DNA of 64,000 bases from JANQMX01 sp965247175. Lineage in GTDB: Bacteria > Pseudomonadota > Alphaproteobacteria > Kiloniellales > DSM-21159. The DNA lies in NCBI GenBank assembly GCA_965247175.1, contig OZ252006.1:4030001-4094000 (forward strand). Reading direction: 5' to 3'. How positions within the stretch are numbered: the first letter of the stretch is position 1; the number at the start of each line of letters is the position of its first letter. This document shows positions 25,105-33,049 of the stretch, one piece after another. The position numbers were made by a program, and so were the translations under genes. The notes beneath the pieces are model-generated. The model made no database searches. It was given only the letters and a program-made list of their open reading frames with translations, and was not told the DNA's origin.

Positions 25105-25258
25105 ACTGTACTTAATAGTTTGTAAAGAAGCAAGACTCGGGTAAATAAAATTTTCTGTATTGTTAACTATAATTGTTATTCGGCGGCGTTAATAAAGATA
25201 AAATCTGTTGCCACAGCCCACAAAGCGATCGCGAAAGCTGCGCTATTACTGCGCGTCT

Positions 25259-25852
25259 TTAATCTTTCTTGTCGGTGAGCTCGGTCAGCCGCCGCTGCAG
25301 CACGTCCACTTGCTTCTGCAGGGTGTCGAGCTGGTCGGCGCGTGAGGCCGGCTGGCTCTCGTCGGCAGTCCCGCTGCCTTCCTCCTGGCCGGCGAAGGGA
25401 GAGAACATGCGCATGGTGCTCTCTAAGAGCGCCATGTTTTTCTTGCCCATCTGCTCCAGCTGCTCGAGGCCGAACATGCCGCCCATGGACTTCTGCATGG
25501 CCGCCGTCATCTGCTCTTGATTGGCGGCGAAGCTCTGCATCATGGTTTCCAGGTACTTCGGCAGCATCCACTGCATGCCGTGCCCATAGAAGCTGATCAG
25601 CTGCCGCAGGAAAGAGATGGGCAGCAGGTTTTCGCCCTTGGCCTCTTCCTCGACGATGATCTGGGTCAGCACGGCGCGGGTGATATCCTCGCTGGTCTTC
25701 GCGTCGTAGACGACGAAGTCCACCCCGTCCTTCACCATCTGGCAGAGGTGGTCGAGGGTGACGTAGCTGCTTGTCGCTGTGTTGTAGAGCCGCCGGTTGG
25801 CGTATTTCTTGATGGTAACCGGTTCGTTTTCGGCGGAGGGTTTATTGGCCAC
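25259..25852 (-). CDS. phaR: polyhydroxyalkanoate synthesis repressor PhaR
   Basis: About 197 residues from a GTG at 25852; there is no ATG in the conserved N-terminal region, and the frame upstream is unconserved. The N-terminal DNA-binding PHB/PHA accumulation domain (IKKYANRRLYNTATSSYVTL at about 14-33, then DGVDFVVYDAKTSEDITR) is followed by ILTQII-type and FYGHGMQWMLPKYLE segments. A C-terminal coiled coil (LQKQVDVLQRRL) ends it. PhaR represses phasin and its own gene and is released by binding nascent PHA. It is divergent from the phaE-like/phaC pair, and the gap holds a TGC-rich motif shared with the phaA upstream region. Confidence 0.94.
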   Translation of the reverse strand: MANKPSAENEPVTIKKYANRRLYNTATSSYVTLDHLCQMVKDGVDFVVYDAKTSEDITRAVLTQIIVEEEAKGENLLPISFLRQLISFYGHGMQWMLPKYLETMMQSFAANQEQMTAAMQKSMGGMFGLEQLEQMGKKNMALLESTMRMFSPFAGQEEGSGTADESQPASRADQLDTLQKQVDVLQRRLTELTDKKD

Positions 25853-25911
25853 CAGCTCTGTCCCGTCCTTAACCGTGCGACGCCAAAGGCTTGTCGCGTC
25901 AAACGCGCGGA

Positions 25912-25928
25912 TATTGTGCGCTGCGGCA
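25912..25928 (+). promoter_or_regulatory. candidate PhaR operator, copy 1 (phaR/phaC intergenic)
   Basis: TATTGTGCGCTGCGGCA differs at 3 of 17 positions from a motif at 27561-27577 upstream of phaA. PhaR proteins are known to bind TGC-rich sequences. The position between the divergent phaR and phaE-like genes fits autoregulation. Confidence 0.45.
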
Positions 25929-25995
25929 GGGTCTGTCAACTTTGGGCAGGGCGGCCGCTGTCCGGTCGGGTTGGGCCATGCGAGACCGAAGGGCG

Positions 25996-26472
25996 ATGAG
26001 CGAGGGCGAGAGTGGACGCGACGAGAGAGAGGCGCAGGCGCGCTTGATCGCACGCCGCTATCTCGAGCTTTGGCAGGACCAGGTCTCGGCGCTCTTTTCC
26101 GATCCTCAGGGCCTGGCGCAGGCCGGGCGGCTGATGGCCGCCAGCCTGACACCGGCGCCGGAGCAGGTCTGGACGCTGTGGCGGGACTTGGCCAATCTAC
26201 AGGCCGGTTCGCAGGGAATGGGACAAGAGCGCCATGACCGAAAGCGGACAGGCAACGGCGTCGACGAAAGCCCGACGGGAACGCCGGCTGGGCCCGCGCC
26301 CGCTGCCGCTGCATCTGCTGGCAGCGACGAACGCCTGGACGAGCTCCTGGCTCGCTTCCAGGCTCTGGAAGAGCGAATCGCTGCCCTGGAGTCCGCAGTT
26401 CGCGCAACGGGCGGCAGCCCTCGTGCGCGAAAGCGCGTCGCTCCCCGCCGACGACCTGCAAAGGGCGCTTGA
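25996..26472 (+). CDS. small coiled-coil PHA-associated protein (PhaE-like/phasin-like, function unproven)
   Basis: 158 residues from the ATG at 25996 (MSEGESGRDE). The N-terminal half has a helical LIARRYLELWQDQVSALFSD segment and resembles the amphipathic starts of PhaE/phasin proteins. A Pro/Ala linker follows, then a heptad coiled coil (LDELLARFQALEERIAALES) and a very basic tail (RARKRVAPRRRPAKGA). Its last 239 bp overlap the PhaC-like gene in another frame. Synthase-associated helical proteins with a C-terminal coiled coil are typical of PHA loci. The role is inferred from context and composition. Confidence 0.65.
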   Translation: MSEGESGRDEREAQARLIARRYLELWQDQVSALFSDPQGLAQAGRLMAASLTPAPEQVWTLWRDLANLQAGSQGMGQERHDRKRTGNGVDESPTGTPAGPAPAAAASAGSDERLDELLARFQALEERIAALESAVRATGGSPRARKRVAPRRRPAKGA

Positions 26473-27505
26473 ACAGGAAATCCTGGATCGCTCGGAGCAA
26501 CTGCTCGCCGCCATCCAGGTCTATCGCACGCATAGCTACCGCCGGCCGCCGACCGACGCCCCCGCGGTCTGGTCGGAAGGCACCACCCGGCTGCTCGACT
26601 ACGGCAAGGGAGACGAGGGTGCGATTCCGGTGCTGGTCGTCCCCTCGCTGATCAACCGCAGCTACATTCTCGACCTGACGCCCGAGAGCAGCCTGCTGCG
26701 CTGGCTGGCCGGGCAGGGTTTGGCGCCGCTGCTGGTCGACTGGGACGCGCCCGGCGAGGTGGAGCGCAGCTTCTCCCTGACCGACTACATCGCCGGTCGT
26801 CTGGAGGCGGCGCTGGACCACTGCCTCGCCCGCTTCGATCGTCCGGTGATGGTGATCGGCTATTGCATGGGGGGGCTGCTGGCCCTGGCCCTGGCGCTGC
26901 GGCGCCAGCGGGACGTGGCCGGCCTCGCGCTTCTGGCCAGTCCCTGGGACTTCCATACGGTCAAACAGCAGGCTACGGCCGCTCAGGCCAGTCTGCTCAC
27001 CTTCGGGCCTTGGATAGATGTGCTCGGCGAGCTGCCGGTCGATGCCATCCAGTCGCTGTTCGCCGCCATCGACCCCCTGGACGGCACGCGCAAGTTCCTG
27101 GCCTTCGGGCGTATGGACCCGGACAGCGATCGGGCCCGGGCCTTCGTGGCGCTGGAGGATTGGCTGAACGACGGCGTGCCCTTGGCCGGTCCGGTGGCGC
27201 GGGAGTGCCTCGGCGGCTGGTACGGCGAAAACAGCACTGCACGCCTGGCCTGGCGCGTGGCCGGGCGCGCCGTCGACCCACGCAGCCTGTCCGTCCCTTG
27301 CCTTTGCCTGGTGCCCGGCCAGGACCGCATCGTGCCGCCGGCCTCGGCCGCGGCGATCGCACCGCTGATCCCGCAGATCGATCTCAGGGAGCCGGCCATC
27401 GGCCATATCGGCATGGTGGTCAGCCGCCGCGCGCCGGAGACCATTTGGGGACCGTTGGTCGACTGGCTGCGCGAAACAGACGCCGGCGCAGGGCTGAAAC
27501 GCTAG
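26234..27505 (+). CDS. phaC: PHA synthase-like alpha/beta hydrolase (short, class III-like PhaC)
   Basis: 423 residues, well short of the roughly 590 of class I PhaC and nearer the class III PhaC size (about 355). The lipase-like box is GYCMGG with nucleophile Cys211. Asp364 (PGQDRIVPP) and His391 (IGHIGMVV) complete the triad. The N-terminus (PRPLPLHLLAATNAW, then VYRTHSYRRP and TTRLLDYG) looks like that of related alphaproteobacterial proteins, which supports the ATG at 26234 despite the overlap with the preceding gene. It should polymerise hydroxyacyl-CoA into PHA. phaA and phaB follow downstream. Confidence 0.85.
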   Translation: MTESGQATASTKARRERRLGPRPLPLHLLAATNAWTSSWLASRLWKSESLPWSPQFAQRAAALVRESASLPADDLQRALEQEILDRSEQLLAAIQVYRTHSYRRPPTDAPAVWSEGTTRLLDYGKGDEGAIPVLVVPSLINRSYILDLTPESSLLRWLAGQGLAPLLVDWDAPGEVERSFSLTDYIAGRLEAALDHCLARFDRPVMVIGYCMGGLLALALALRRQRDVAGLALLASPWDFHTVKQQATAAQASLLTFGPWIDVLGELPVDAIQSLFAAIDPLDGTRKFLAFGRMDPDSDRARAFVALEDWLNDGVPLAGPVARECLGGWYGENSTARLAWRVAGRAVDPRSLSVPCLCLVPGQDRIVPPASAAAIAPLIPQIDLREPAIGHIGMVVSRRAPETIWGPLVDWLRETDAGAGLKR

Positions 27506-27526
27506 CAGTCGTTGCTCTTGGCTTAC

Positions 27527-27555
27527 TTGCTTTGCCGACAGCTGCCTTCTATGTT
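27527..27555 (+). promoter_or_regulatory. candidate promoter of phaA
   Basis: TTGCTT (27527-27532), a 17-bp spacer and TATGTT (27550-27555). The predicted start near 27562 coincides with the TGC-rich candidate operator. The leader to the phaA ATG is about 135 bases. Confidence 0.4.
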
Positions 27556-27560
27556 AACGC

Positions 27561-27577
27561 TATTGTGCAGTGCAGCA
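27561..27577 (+). promoter_or_regulatory. candidate PhaR operator, copy 2 (upstream of phaA)
   Basis: TATTGTGCAGTGCAGCA matches copy 1 (25912-25928) at 14 of 17 positions and contains TGCAGTGCA. It overlaps the predicted transcription start of phaA, a position suited to repression. Further TGCA elements follow at about 27626-27645. Confidence 0.45.
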
Positions 27578-27697
27578 TTGATAAGCGCGGCAAACCGCAC
27601 CTTGGGGTGCTTTCCGTTCATGCCCATGTGCATGCCTAAGTGCATACCCCTGTGTTGGTGAGCCCGCCGCAACGAAAGCGAAGGAGGAACGGTCCAG

Positions 27698-28870
27698 ATG
27701 AGCGAAGTCGTAATTGCCAGTGCCGCGCGGACCCCGGTCGGGGCGTTCAGCGGCGGCCTGTCGAGTGTCCCCGCATCCTATCTCGGCACCGTTGCCATCA
27801 AAGAGGCGATGAACCGCGCGAGCGTTTCCCCGGACGATGTCGACGAAGCCATCATGGGTCAGATCCTGACCGCGGGCACGGGCCAGAACCCGGCGCGTCA
27901 GGCGGCCATGGACGCCGGCATTCCTCAGGAGAAGACGGCCTACCAGATCAATCAGCTTTGCGGCTCCGGCCTGCGCACGGTGGCGCTCGGCTACCAGGCC
28001 ATCCGCAACGGCGACAGCAAGATCGTCGTCGCCGGCGGCCAGGAGTCCATGAGCCAGTCGCCGCACTGTGCGCATCTGCGTAACGGCACCAAGATGGGCG
28101 ACGTCAAGTTCGTCGACACCATGATCAAGGACGGCCTCTGGGATGCCTTCAACGGCTATCACATGGGCAACACGGCCGAGAATGTCGCCCGGCAGTGGCA
28201 GCTGACCCGCGACGAGCAGGACGCGTTTGCCGCCCGCTCCCAGCAGAAGGCAGAGGCGGCGCAGAACGCCGGCCGCTTCAAGGACGAGATTGTTCCGGTG
28301 ACCATCAAGACCCGCAAGGGCGACATCGTGGTCGACACCGACGAGCATCCCAAGCACGGCACCACCGCCGAGTCCCTTGGCAAGCTGCGCCCGGCCTTCG
28401 ACAAGGAAGGCACGGTGACCGCCGGTAACGCCAGCGGCATCAACGACGGCGCCGCCGCAGTCGTTCTGATGTCGGCCGAAGACGCCGAGGCGCGGGGCAT
28501 CACGCCGTTGGCCCGCATCGTCTCTTGGGCGACCTGCGGCGTCGACCCGGCCATCATGGGCACGGGGCCCATTCCCGCCAGCCGCAAGGCCTTGGAGAAG
28601 GCCGGCTGGACCGTCGACGATCTCGACCTGGTGGAGGCCAACGAGGCTTTCGCGGCGCAGGCCCTGGCGGTCAACAAGGACCTCGGCTGGGACACCGACA
28701 AGGTGAACGTCAACGGCGGCGCCATCGCCCTTGGCCATCCCATCGGTGCTTCGGGTGCGCGTGTCCTGGTGACCTTGCTGCACGAGATGCAAAAGCGCGA
28801 TGCCAAGAAGGGCCTCGCCACGCTTTGCATCGGCGGCGGCATGGGCATCGCCATGTGCGTCGAGCGCTAG
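27698..28870 (+). CDS. phaA: acetyl-CoA C-acetyltransferase (beta-ketothiolase)
   Basis: 390 residues, the standard thiolase length. It condenses two acetyl-CoA to acetoacetyl-CoA, the first step of PHB synthesis. The acyl-accepting Cys88 lies in [13 protein letters not shown], the His in [12 protein letters not shown] near 347, and the proton-transferring Cys377 in [19 protein letters not shown] is also present. AAGGAGGAAC provides a strong ribosome site. It is preceded by the candidate PhaR operator and followed by phaB. Confidence 0.97.
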   Translation: MSEVVIASAARTPVGAFSGGLSSVPASYLGTVAIKEAMNRASVSPDDVDEAIMGQILTAGTGQNPARQAAMDAGIPQEKTAYQINQLCGSGLRTVALGYQAIRNGDSKIVVAGGQESMSQSPHCAHLRNGTKMGDVKFVDTMIKDGLWDAFNGYHMGNTAENVARQWQLTRDEQDAFAARSQQKAEAAQNAGRFKDEIVPVTIKTRKGDIVVDTDEHPKHGTTAESLGKLRPAFDKEGTVTAGNASGINDGAAAVVLMSAEDAEARGITPLARIVSWATCGVDPAIMGTGPIPASRKALEKAGWTVDDLDLVEANEAFAAQALAVNKDLGWDTDKVNVNGGAIALGHPIGASGARVLVTLLHEMQKRDAKKGLATLCIGGGMGIAMCVER

Positions 28871-28892
28871 AGCGCGCTTAACCGGTGCTTTC

Positions 28893-28921
28893 GGGGCCAG
28901 AGAGCTTTCGCCTCTGGCCCC
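28893..28921 (+). terminator. hairpin between phaA and phaB
   Basis: GGGGCCAGAG (28893-28902) and CTCTGGCCCC (28912-28921) form a perfect 10-bp stem with a 9-base loop 22 bp after phaA. No T-run follows, so it may only reduce phaB read-through or protect the phaA mRNA end. Confidence 0.5.
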
Positions 28922-29043
28922 GCAACCCATTTCAGGCTTTAATTCAGCAGTCGGTGGCCGTCTTCTACAGGCGGTTGCCTGCGGCCGCGTCTCGGCATCG
29001 AGGCGGATAAAGCGATAAAGCGAACAGGGAGGGAAGTAAGCTC

Positions 29044-29766
29044 ATGGCTCGTTTGGCACTGGTGACGGGAGGAACGCGCGGCATCGGGCGGTCGGTTTCC
29101 GAGGCCCTGAGGGATGCGGGCTATCGCGTCGTCGCCAACTTTGGCGGCAACGAGGAAGCTGCGGCCAAGTTCACGCAAGAGACCGAAATCCCGTCCTACA
29201 AGTTCGACGTTTCCAACTTCGATGCCGTCAAGGCGGCCGTCGACCAAATCGTTTCCGAGCACGGCCCCATCGAGGTTCTGGTCAACAACGCCGGCATCAC
29301 CCGCGACGGCACCATGCACAAGATGACCTTCGAGCAGTGGGAGGCGGTGATCGACACCAACCTGACCTCTTGCTTCAACTGCTCGCGCTGCGTGATCGAG
29401 TCCATGCGCGACCACAGCTTTGGCCGTATCGTCAACATCGGCTCGATCAACGGACAGGCCGGCCAGTACGGGCAGGTGAACTACGCCGCCGCCAAGTCGG
29501 GTATCCACGGTTTCACCAAGGCTCTGGCCCAAGAGGGTGCAGCCAAGGGCATCACCGTCAACGCCATCGCGCCGGGCTACATCGCCACGGAAATGGTCCG
29601 CGCGGTGCCTGAGAAGGTGCTGGAGAAGATCGTCGGCCGCATTCCGGTCGGGCGCCTGGGCGAGGCCGAAGAGATCGCGCGGGCGGTGGTCTTTCTGGTC
29701 GCCGATGAGGCCGGCTTCATCACCGGCTCGACCCTCTCCATCAACGGCGGCCAGCACATGTACTGA
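29044..29766 (+). CDS. phaB: acetoacetyl-CoA reductase
   Basis: 240 residues, an SDR of the PhaB/FabG type. The nucleotide motif TGGTRGIG is at 8-15, NNAG at 81-84, and the catalytic Ser134, Tyr147 and Lys151 (NYAAAKSG) are present. ITVNAIAPGYIATEM and a C-terminal INGGQHMY match PhaB. It reduces acetoacetyl-CoA to (R)-3-hydroxybutyryl-CoA with NADPH, feeding the synthase. GGGAGGGAAG precedes the ATG and a strong terminator follows. FabG is the alternative reading, but the location beside phaA favours phaB. Confidence 0.95.
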   Translation: MARLALVTGGTRGIGRSVSEALRDAGYRVVANFGGNEEAAAKFTQETEIPSYKFDVSNFDAVKAAVDQIVSEHGPIEVLVNNAGITRDGTMHKMTFEQWEAVIDTNLTSCFNCSRCVIESMRDHSFGRIVNIGSINGQAGQYGQVNYAAAKSGIHGFTKALAQEGAAKGITVNAIAPGYIATEMVRAVPEKVLEKIVGRIPVGRLGEAEEIARAVVFLVADEAGFITGSTLSINGGQHMY

Positions 29767-29789
29767 GCCGCGTCGACACGGCGGACTCG

Positions 29790-29821
29790 AAAAGGGCTCT
29801 CCCATCCGGAGAGCCCTTTTT
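29790..29821. terminator. strong bidirectional terminator between phaB and gloA
   Basis: AAAAGGGCTCTCC (29790-29802) and GGAGAGCCCTTTT (29808-29820) form a perfect 13-bp stem with a 5-base loop. T5 lies on the plus strand and T4 on the minus strand. It lies between the convergent phaB and gloA genes and can serve both. Confidence 0.93.
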
Positions 29822-29845
29822 CCTTGGAGACCGTGGCAGTCCGGT

Positions 29846-30286
29846 TCACCACTCGCCGGTGTTCTGCATGGAGCTCCAGGGCTCCTTCTGCGGCAGGGGG
29901 TCGCCTTCCTGCAGCAGCTCGATGGAGATGTGGTCGGGCGAGCGGATGAAGGCCATGCGGCCGTCGCGCGGCGGGCGATTGATGGTCACGCCCTTGTCCA
30001 TCAGGTGCTGGCAGGTCGCGTAGATGTCGTCGACCTTGTAGGCGAGATGGCCGAAGTTGCGCCCGCCCGTGTAGTCCTCCGGGTCCCAGTTGTAGGTCAG
30101 CTCGAGTTCCGGCGAACTCTCTTCCTTGGCGCGGCCGTGGTCCTTTGGCGCCGTCAACATGACGAGCGTGAAGCGCCCCTGCTCGCTGTCGTACCGGCGG
30201 GTTTCGACAAATCCCAGCTTGTTGCAATAGAAGTCCAATGAGGCGTCGAGGTCGGTAACCCGAACCATGGTGTGCAGATAACGCAT
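29846..30286 (-). CDS. gloA: lactoylglutathione lyase (glyoxalase I)
   Basis: 146 residues, VOC fold. All four metal ligands are in place: His5, Glu62 (LELTYN), His80 (GHLAYKVDD) and Glu123 (ISIELLQ), matching the bacterial Ni-type enzyme. It converts the methylglyoxal-glutathione hemithioacetal to S-lactoylglutathione. The partner enzyme GloB is encoded about 2 kb away on the same strand, with GST and cupin genes between them. It is transcribed alone and ends at the shared terminator. Confidence 0.95.
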   Translation of the reverse strand: MRYLHTMVRVTDLDASLDFYCNKLGFVETRRYDSEQGRFTLVMLTAPKDHGRAKEESSPELELTYNWDPEDYTGGRNFGHLAYKVDDIYATCQHLMDKGVTINRPPRDGRMAFIRSPDHISIELLQEGDPLPQKEPWSSMQNTGEW

Positions 30287-30414
30287 GAGATGCTCCTCTG
30301 ACCTTAGGTGTTTTTTCTGAATCTGCCGCCGGATCGCCGATTTGCAAGTCTGCTGCTTTCGGCCTCGGTGGGAAGCCGCTAGAGAATGCGAACGTCACGG
30401 GTGCCGAACGAGAG

Positions 30415-31074
30415 ATGCGACCTGGTCTCCTGATCTTCGACTGCGACGGGGTGCTGATCGACAGCGAGGCCCTGGCGTGCCGCGTCGTTGCCGAAGAGCT
30501 TGCGGAACACGGCATCGTGCTTTCGCCCGAAGAGCTCGATGAGCGCTTTCCCGGCTTCACCGACCAGCGCATTGCAGAAATCTTGAGGGCCGAAACGGGA
30601 TGCAGCCTGCCCGATGACTTCCACCTCCGTGTGGCCACGCGAACGATTGCACGTTTCGAGCAGGAGCTTGAAGCCGTCCCGGGCGTGCAGACGCTGCTTG
30701 CCGGATTGAACGGCCCGCGCTGCGTTGCGTCGAACTCGCTGGTAGAGCGGCTGCGCTTTTCTCTCCACTGCACGGATCTGCTTCGGTTCTTCGCCGGGGA
30801 GGCGGTGTTCAGCAGCGAGATGGTGGCACGCGGCAAACCCGCGCCCGACCTGCACCTTCACGCCGCCGCCGAGATGGGCTTCGCACCCGGCGGCTGTCTG
30901 GTGATCGAAGACAGCGTGACCGGGGTGACGGCGGCAAGAGCGGCCGGCATGGAGGTGATCGGCTTTACCGGCGCCAGCCATGTCGGAGCCGGCCACGGCG
31001 ATGCTCTGATTGCCGCCGGCAGCCGCGAGATTGCCGACAGCATGGACGACTTGGCGCGGCTGCTGTCTGCCTAG
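30415..31074 (+). CDS. HAD-superfamily hydrolase (subfamily IA phosphatase)
   Basis: 219 residues. Motif I is FDCDGVLIDSE (nucleophile Asp10, acid/base Asp12), motif II VASNS, motif III GKPAPDLH and motif IV VIEDSVTG, with an alpha-helical cap between about 18 and 85. The set resembles beta-phosphoglucomutase/YieH-like sugar phosphatases. The substrate is unknown. The 3' end overlaps the convergent cupin gene by 4 bp. Confidence 0.93.
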   Translation: MRPGLLIFDCDGVLIDSEALACRVVAEELAEHGIVLSPEELDERFPGFTDQRIAEILRAETGCSLPDDFHLRVATRTIARFEQELEAVPGVQTLLAGLNGPRCVASNSLVERLRFSLHCTDLLRFFAGEAVFSSEMVARGKPAPDLHLHAAAEMGFAPGGCLVIEDSVTGVTAARAAGMEVIGFTGASHVGAGHGDALIAAGSREIADSMDDLARLLSA

Positions 31075-31529
31075 GAGCTGCCGGCCGGCCGAGGCGTCGG
31101 CCGCCAGTCTGGCGGAGCCATCTCGAAGCCGGCGAATTCGAAGGCTGGCGAGACGGTGCAGCCGACCAAGGTCCAGGCCCCCAGCGACTCGGCCGTTTGC
31201 CAGGCATGCTTCGGAACAATGAGTTGCGGCCGCTGCCCGCGCGCCAGATCGGGACCAAGGTGGGCGGATTCAGCGTCGTGGCCGTTGGGCGAGATGGTGA
31301 GGACCAGCGGCCCGCCCGCGTACCAGTGCCAGATTTCCGCGGCATCGACCCGGTGCCAGGCCGAAACATCACCCGCCTCCAGCAGGTAGTAGATGGCCGT
31401 GCCAGCGCCCCGTGCGCCCTCTGCGGATTGGTCGCGCCAAGTCTCGCGATAGTGCCCGCCTTCGGGGTGAGGCTGGAGGTCGAGCAGCGCCACGACCTCC
31501 TTTGCCGAAAGCTGGCTGTTGGACGTCAT
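31071..31529 (-). CDS. cupin protein of the DUF985 family
   Basis: 152 residues. The DUF985 cupin (PF06172) signature runs PHPEGGHYRETWR near 17-29, AIYYLLEAGDVSAWHRVDA near 45-63, WHWYAGGPL, and VPKHAWQTA near 105. The fold binds metal through His/Glu residues, but no reaction is established for the family. It is 10 bp downstream of the GST gene and tail-to-tail with the HAD gene (4-bp overlap). Confidence 0.9.
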   Translation of the reverse strand: MTSNSQLSAKEVVALLDLQPHPEGGHYRETWRDQSAEGARGAGTAIYYLLEAGDVSAWHRVDAAEIWHWYAGGPLVLTISPNGHDAESAHLGPDLARGQRPQLIVPKHAWQTAESLGAWTLVGCTVSPAFEFAGFEMAPPDWRPTPRPAGSS

Positions 31530-31539
31530 CTCAGCGGGA

Positions 31540-32151
31540 TTACTTCGGTGGCTCTGTTTCGACCAGCGACGGGCGCTGGGAGAAGCGCTCGTACCAGGCC
31601 GCCAGCTTGGGCCGTCCCTCGCGCCAGCTCATGTCGGGAAAACGCAGGTCCAGATAGCCAAGTGCCGCTGCCCAGGCGATGGTGCCCTGGCTCGGCCCGG
31701 CCTCGGCGTCGGGTGCGGTGTTCTCCATCGCATCCAGAGCATGCACGATGCGCTGCCGGCGCGCCGCAATCCAGTTGGGATCCTGGAAGCGCTCTTCCTT
31801 GAGCCCGGTCTCGTAGCGCAGGCCCACGGCGGTATCCAGGATGCCCTCGGCCAGGGCCGCGTCGCGCAAGTCGCTCCAGCGGGCGGTTCCGTTCGCCGGC
31901 GTCAGCGGCGTCGCGCCGTCCAGGCTCTCCAGGTACTCGCAGATCACCCGGGAGTCGTAGAGCACTTCGCCCTCGTCGGTCTCCAAGGTCGGCACGCGCA
32001 CCAGAGGGCTGACCTTGGCCAGATCCGCATTGGGCGCGATGGGCGTGGTGGCAACCGGTTGCTCGGTCACGCGGTCGGTCAGGCCCAGCTCCCGCACGAG
32101 AATACGCACCTTACGGGCATAGGGGGAGGTGTCGGAACACCAGAGCTTCAT
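31540..32151 (-). CDS. glutathione S-transferase
   Basis: 203 residues. An N-terminal thioredoxin-like domain (MKLWCSDTSPYARKVRILVR, VPTLETDEGEVLYDSRVICEYLE with the Glu-Ser glutathione-binding turn) is followed by an all-helical domain with a final DLRFPDMSW segment. It belongs to the bacterial GST-like group often found near glyoxalase genes. It probably shares a transcript with gloB upstream (36-bp gap) and the cupin downstream. The electrophile it handles is unknown. Confidence 0.92.
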   Translation of the reverse strand: MKLWCSDTSPYARKVRILVRELGLTDRVTEQPVATTPIAPNADLAKVSPLVRVPTLETDEGEVLYDSRVICEYLESLDGATPLTPANGTARWSDLRDAALAEGILDTAVGLRYETGLKEERFQDPNWIAARRQRIVHALDAMENTAPDAEAGPSQGTIAWAAALGYLDLRFPDMSWREGRPKLAAWYERFSQRPSLVETEPPK

Positions 32152-32187
32152 GGTTCAGGTCCCTGTCTCTTTGGTTTCGGTGAGATG

Positions 32188-32958
32188 TCAGAAATTGTCC
32201 TTGCGCCGGCGGACCTCGGCGAAGACCGCAACCGGGTCGCTGCCCGAGAGGCCGACGTTGGCGGCGAGGCTCGGCAGATCGGCGCGCAGGAAAGGATTGG
32301 TCGCCAGCTCTTCCCCCAGGGTCGAGGGCACCGTCGGCCGGTCTGCTGCCCGGGCTACGTCGATCGCGCGCGAGCGGTCTTGCAGCGCCTGGTTCTCCGG
32401 CTCGACGGACAGGGCGAAGCGCGCGTTGGCCTGGGTGTACTCGTGGGCGCAATAGACGCGGGTCTCCTCTGGTAGCTTGCGGAACTTCGACAGAGAGCTC
32501 CACATTTGCTGCGGCGTGCCTTCGAACAGCCGCCCGCAGCCCAGGGCGAAGAGCGTGTCGCCGCAGAACAGCGCCGCGCTTTCTTCGAACCAGTAGGCGA
32601 TATGCCCGCGGGTATGGCCGGGCACGAAGAAGACCTCGGCAACCGCTTCGCCGAGGGCGACTCTGTCGCCTTCCTCGACTTCCACGTCGATGCCGGGAAT
32701 CCGGGCCCGGTCGGCCTTGGGCCCGATGATCGTGCAGCCGGTCGCGGCTTTGATCTCCAGATTCCCGCCGACGTGATCGCCGTGATGATGGGTATTGAGG
32801 ATGTGGGTGATGGTCCAGCCGAGGCGATCGGCGGCTTCCAGCACCGGCGCGACGACGGCCGGGTCGACAACGGCGGTCTGGCCGCTGGCGCGATCCCGTG
32901 CCAAATAGACATAGTTGTCGCTGAGGACGGGTATCTGGTGAATATCGATTTGGGACAT
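32188..32958 (-). CDS. gloB: hydroxyacylglutathione hydrolase (glyoxalase II)
   Basis: 256 residues, metallo-beta-lactamase fold. The metal site is NTHHHGDHVGGN near 55-66, with VPGHTRGHIAYWF near 113 and FCGDTLFALGCGRLFEGTPQQM near 130. The C-terminal substrate domain contains YCAHEYT and NPFLRAD. It hydrolyses S-lactoylglutathione to lactate and glutathione. It heads a minus-strand unit gloB-gst-cupin and is divergent from the methyltransferase gene. Confidence 0.97.
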   Translation of the reverse strand: MSQIDIHQIPVLSDNYVYLARDRASGQTAVVDPAVVAPVLEAADRLGWTITHILNTHHHGDHVGGNLEIKAATGCTIIGPKADRARIPGIDVEVEEGDRVALGEAVAEVFFVPGHTRGHIAYWFEESAALFCGDTLFALGCGRLFEGTPQQMWSSLSKFRKLPEETRVYCAHEYTQANARFALSVEPENQALQDRSRAIDVARAADRPTVPSTLGEELATNPFLRADLPSLAANVGLSGSDPVAVFAEVRRRKDNF

Positions 32959-33049
32959 CGGCTGTTCCTCCCCTTGCGGACTTTAGCGCGCGCGCTGTTG
33001 CCCGCAAGGCGGGCCAGACCGGCGCTTTCGACAAGGCTGCTGCCATTCC

